Source of the DNA: JBLHGU01 sp047615875
GTDB taxonomy: Bacteria; Pseudomonadota; Gammaproteobacteria; Arenicellales; CAJQKF01
Length of the DNA: 8,966 nt
NCBI GenBank assembly: GCA_047615875.1
Contig: JBLHGU010000214.1
Span: 1-8,966 of the forward strand
Direction: 5' to 3'
The translations under genes were made by a program, and so were the position numbers. The notes under the pieces were generated by a model that was not told the DNA's origin, did no database searches, and saw only the letters and a program-made list of their open reading frames with translations. This document shows positions 6,462 to 8,966 of the stretch, piece after piece. Within the stretch, counting starts at the first letter, position 1. Each line of letters opens with the position of its first letter.

Positions 6462-7802
6462 ATGCTTACACGACGCACCTCTTATATTGCTGCCAGTCTA
6501 CTACTCACCTGGGCTGCATCGCCATTAACATCTTACGCGGCGGAAGATAGCCAACTTAGCCTGTTCCAATGGCAGGGTCAGGAACAGAGTATGGAGATTT
6601 CTCGATTTCTGGCCAACTCTCGACAACAGGCTAACACCCAGTCAGAAGCATTGAGCATGAGCTTTTCCCAGAGTTACGATAAAACACACTACTCGCTGGG
6701 CTCTTCAAGATCGGATCACGATTTACGCTACGACATTGGCGTCGGCATTAAACAATTATCAGTTAATTATTTCACGGGTAACAGTGAAGGATATACCCGC
6801 CTGGAAAATTCCCTGTCTAATATAGATCCGTACTTTTTTCATGGCGGAAACTTACAGGCGTTTCACTACAATGGCGCAGCGCTGTCCTTTCAGGCTAACC
6901 CAAACACCTCATTTGAATTTGCCTCAGCACGAATAAAAGCAGATGATTTACAAATCCGAAACAGTCACTATGCAGGAATTAATACACCACAGGCACGCGG
7001 TGGATTTTTTACTGTGTATCGAGGTTCTGATTTAGCTGCACGGGGCTTCGATTTAAATTTTAGCAGAGGCCAGGCAACCACATCCTTTCAACAAATCAAT
7101 CAGCAAGCAGGTGCACGATTTCGTCGTTTATCCTTCACCTTCGACTCGCCAAAACAACGTTGGATGGGATTTGAATTTGAATCCGGACGTAACACGTTAT
7201 TTAGCGATGCTGACGAAAATCGATTAATGTTTCGTTTCGGTGGCACTCTGGGTCGGCTAGCACCACTACTTCATGCAAGTGAAACAACCACTACCGAAGA
7301 ACAACCCGAACAACCTAAAAAACGTCGTAATGGTCTAGGTGTATTAGCCGGGTTAGTCGTAGCCGCCGGGGCGGCAGGTAGCTCTGGCAGCAGCAATCAA
7401 GACAACTCGCCTCGTTTCGACAGTCAGAATAGTGCTGGTCTGGCCACATTGAATAAAATTAACCCTCTATCGGTTCGTCAAAATCGCGAGCATGGTGGCT
7501 GGATATATCAGGTAGGTAATGGTAGTTTTGGCTCAACCAATCCGATTGCAGGCAGCGTCGCCAGCGTTGCCATTGGAGCGCCAGAGACTAGCGTACCTCG
7601 TGGAACCCGCGCTACGGCCAGTTATCATACTCACGGTGGTCCTGATCCACGCTTCGATAATGAAAATTTCTCTCCCTCCGACATCCTTTCCGACAATCTA
7701 GATAGAGTCGATGGCTACCTGGGCACCCCCACAGGCTTCGCTAAATTACACGACTATCAAACTCAAACCATAACAACCATCGGCCGAATCCGCATCGAAT
7801 GA
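6462..7802 (+). CDS. Exported protein: beta-rich N-terminal domain fused to a C-terminal DUF4329-like (JAMM-like) domain
   Basis: A 446-residue protein with a Sec signal peptide: basic MLTRR, hydrophobic core about 8-22, cleavage likely near residues 26-27 (SYA/AE). Residues about 60-265 are rich in short alternating polar/hydrophobic segments with aromatic ends (ALSMSFSQSY, ISRF, LSVNYF, GFDLNFSRG, RRLSFTFDS, RWMGFEFESG, RLMFRFGGTLG), suggesting a small beta-barrel or beta-sandwich, perhaps outer-membrane associated. A Thr/Glu/Pro linker (274-285), a KKRR patch (286-289) and a Gly/Ala/Val hydrophobic stretch (290-306) follow. The C-terminal domain (about 325-435) resembles DUF4329, known from Rhs and other secreted proteins: INPLSVRQNREHGGWIY (333-349), SYHTHGG (387-393), ENFSPSDI (401-408), GYLGTPTG (418-425). 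Glu343, His389, His391, Ser404 and Asp407 mimic the E/HxH/SxxD order of JAMM metallopeptidases. Activity is inferred, not shown. The stop overlaps the next start by four bases. Confidence 0.85.
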   Translation: MLTRRTSYIAASLLLTWAASPLTSYAAEDSQLSLFQWQGQEQSMEISRFLANSRQQANTQSEALSMSFSQSYDKTHYSLGSSRSDHDLRYDIGVGIKQLSVNYFTGNSEGYTRLENSLSNIDPYFFHGGNLQAFHYNGAALSFQANPNTSFEFASARIKADDLQIRNSHYAGINTPQARGGFFTVYRGSDLAARGFDLNFSRGQATTSFQQINQQAGARFRRLSFTFDSPKQRWMGFEFESGRNTLFSDADENRLMFRFGGTLGRLAPLLHASETTTTEEQPEQPKKRRNGLGVLAGLVVAAGAAGSSGSSNQDNSPRFDSQNSAGLATLNKINPLSVRQNREHGGWIYQVGNGSFGSTNPIAGSVASVAIGAPETSVPRGTRATASYHTHGGPDPRFDNENFSPSDILSDNLDRVDGYLGTPTGFAKLHDYQTQTITTIGRIRIE

Positions 7803-8860
7803 CACATCTCTGGCTACGAGCGGAGACAAAGGCTAACGAACACCGGACTCCGCTAACCCCTGCCCATGCACGGCAACTACTGGAGTTAGGCTTTCAGATA
7901 ACTGTAGAGAAAAGTACACAACGAATTTTCGCTGACTCATTCTTTACAGATGCTGGATGTAAATTAGCACCAGCGGGTAGTTGGCCTAATGCTGACGCTG
8001 AGTGCTTCATACTCGGCATTAAAGAGTTGCCTGACGATGAAACTATGCTCGGCCATAAACACATTATGTTTGGCCATCTTTATAAAGATCAAGATGATTG
8101 GCATCAGCAACTTTCTCGATTTCGCGATGGCGGGGGGATGCTGCTGGATCTTGAGTACCTGACAGACAACAACGGCAGACGGGTATCAGCCTTTGGATAT
8201 TGGGCAGGCTTCGCAGGTGCTGCCCTAGCGATAAAACAATGGCTTGGTCGACAGGCTAAGGGCGACCAATTCCAGTTGTCCGCTGAACGTCCATACTCCA
8301 ATCAATCTTCGTTAATCCAGTCGCTTACGGCACGTTCACAAGGTTTGAATAATCCCCGAGTTCTTGTTATCGGCAGTCTTGGCAGGTGTGGTCGGGGAGC
8401 CATGGACCTTTGTAGGCAACTAGGCATAGAACCTGATGGTTGGGATCAAACGGAAACTTCAACAGGTGGGCCGTTTGCATCAATCTTGCAATACGACATC
8501 CTCGTCAATAGTGTTTTACTGGGTGAGGATGTTGCGCCATTCATAAACCGCGATTTACTCGATTCAGAGTCCCGAAAATTACAGGTAATTGGTGATGTTA
8601 GCTGCGATCCAAATAATCCAGGCAACCCTTTGCCGATCTACAATCGGATCACAGATTTTGAGCAGCCTGTTTTGCGCGTCAATGATACCGATCCGGCCCT
8701 GGATATTATCGCTGTCGACCATCTGCCCTCGCTCTTACCAAAAGAAAGCAGCGAAGACTTCAGCGCGCAACTAGTATCACACCTGATCGACCTGGACAAA
8801 GGCTCTGAAGTCTGGAACCGCTGCATTGCCATCTATCAACATCATTGTCGACGACTCTAA
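7799..8860 (+). CDS. Saccharopine dehydrogenase, NAD+ L-lysine-forming type (Lys1-like)
   Basis: A 353-residue cytoplasmic oxidoreductase closely resembling fungal Lys1, which interconverts saccharopine with L-lysine and 2-oxoglutarate using NAD. Matching landmarks in order are HLWLRAETKANEHRTPLTP (3-21), VPAGSW-like APAGSW (57-62), GIKELP (73-78) with Lys75, FGHLYKDQ (91-98) with His93 (these align with the catalytic Lys77/His96 of the yeast enzyme), GRRVSAFGYWAGFAGAALA (126-144), the nucleotide-binding VLVIGSLGRCGRGAMDL (188-204), TSTGGPF (220-226), DVSCDPNNPGNPLPIY (266-281) and DHLPSLLPKESS (307-318). The fungal enzyme is about 20 residues longer. The ATG overlaps the preceding stop (ATGA) and has no ribosome site, so translation is probably coupled to the exported-protein gene. 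In bacteria the physiological direction could be lysine breakdown or synthesis; no other lysine-pathway gene is visible here. Confidence 0.94.
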   Translation: MTHLWLRAETKANEHRTPLTPAHARQLLELGFQITVEKSTQRIFADSFFTDAGCKLAPAGSWPNADAECFILGIKELPDDETMLGHKHIMFGHLYKDQDDWHQQLSRFRDGGGMLLDLEYLTDNNGRRVSAFGYWAGFAGAALAIKQWLGRQAKGDQFQLSAERPYSNQSSLIQSLTARSQGLNNPRVLVIGSLGRCGRGAMDLCRQLGIEPDGWDQTETSTGGPFASILQYDILVNSVLLGEDVAPFINRDLLDSESRKLQVIGDVSCDPNNPGNPLPIYNRITDFEQPVLRVNDTDPALDIIAVDHLPSLLPKESSEDFSAQLVSHLIDLDKGSEVWNRCIAIYQHHCRRL

Positions 8861-8863
8861 AAA

Positions 8864-8966
8864 TCAGGCAGATTCGATAGAAACCTCATAGCCACCATAC
8901 TTTCTGATATTAATTACACCACCATCCAGCATTAGGTACTGACCCTTAATCCCTTGCAAAAGACCT
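8864..8966 (-). CDS. C-terminus of a DUF2797-like protein, 5' part beyond the window
   Basis: The minus strand encodes 33 residues ending at a TGA at 8864-8866, open to the right edge. The sequence contains GIKGQYLMLDGGVINIRKYG (residues 5-24 of the fragment) followed by GYEVSI, the conserved C-terminal pattern I recall for DUF2797 proteins, whose function is unknown. It converges on the saccharopine dehydrogenase gene with only three bases between the stops. The family call rests on a short stretch and on memory; the coding status is well supported by the motif. Confidence 0.7.
   Translation of the reverse strand, partial: GLLQGIKGQYLMLDGGVINIRKYGGYEVSIESA

Noticed and set aside
7428..7799. 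Polymorphic toxin tip with immunity gene
   Set aside because: No Rhs repeats or delivery domain precede the DUF4329-like region and the next gene is a full metabolic dehydrogenase, not a small immunity protein.

Overview
The window looks like chromosomal DNA of a Gram-negative bacterium, most likely a gammaproteobacterium and possibly a marine one. Base composition is balanced, genes are packed with stop/start overlaps, the lactate-utilisation proteins resemble the YkgEFG/LutABC type, and one exported protein has a Sec signal peptide followed by outer-membrane-like beta strands. The taxonomic guess is inference from protein style; there is no rRNA or marker gene here. I see no mobile element, CRISPR array, tRNA, rRNA or phage gene.

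Left half, minus strand (bases 1-4151): a four-gene block transcribed leftwards, lutA -> lutB -> lutC -> AMP-forming acyl-CoA synthetase. lutA/lutB overlap by 4 bases, lutB/lutC by 8, and the synthetase starts 14 bases after lutC. LutABC is the iron-sulfur enzyme complex that oxidises L-lactate to pyruvate. The synthetase runs off the left edge of the window and should activate a short- or medium-chain acid to its CoA thioester, so the block looks like a carboxylic-acid utilisation operon.

Middle, plus strand (4214-6333): divergent from lutA, with only 62 bases between, lies a signal peptidase I with an extra N-terminal multi-helix membrane domain. It overlaps by 4 bases with a 12-helix MFS-type permease of unknown substrate.

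Right half, plus strand (6462-8860): after a 128-base intergenic region with a plausible sigma70 promoter, an imperfect direct repeat and a strong Shine-Dalgarno, there is a two-gene unit joined by a 4-base ATGA overlap. The first gene encodes an exported protein: signal peptide, beta-rich domain, linker, and a C-terminal DUF4329-like domain. That domain carries an E / HxH / SxxD residue pattern reminiscent of JAMM metallopeptidases. The second encodes a fungal-type (Lys1-like) NAD-dependent saccharopine dehydrogenase. This pairing is the least explained part of the window. At the right edge, convergent and only 3 bases away, is the C-terminus of a DUF2797-like protein on the minus strand.
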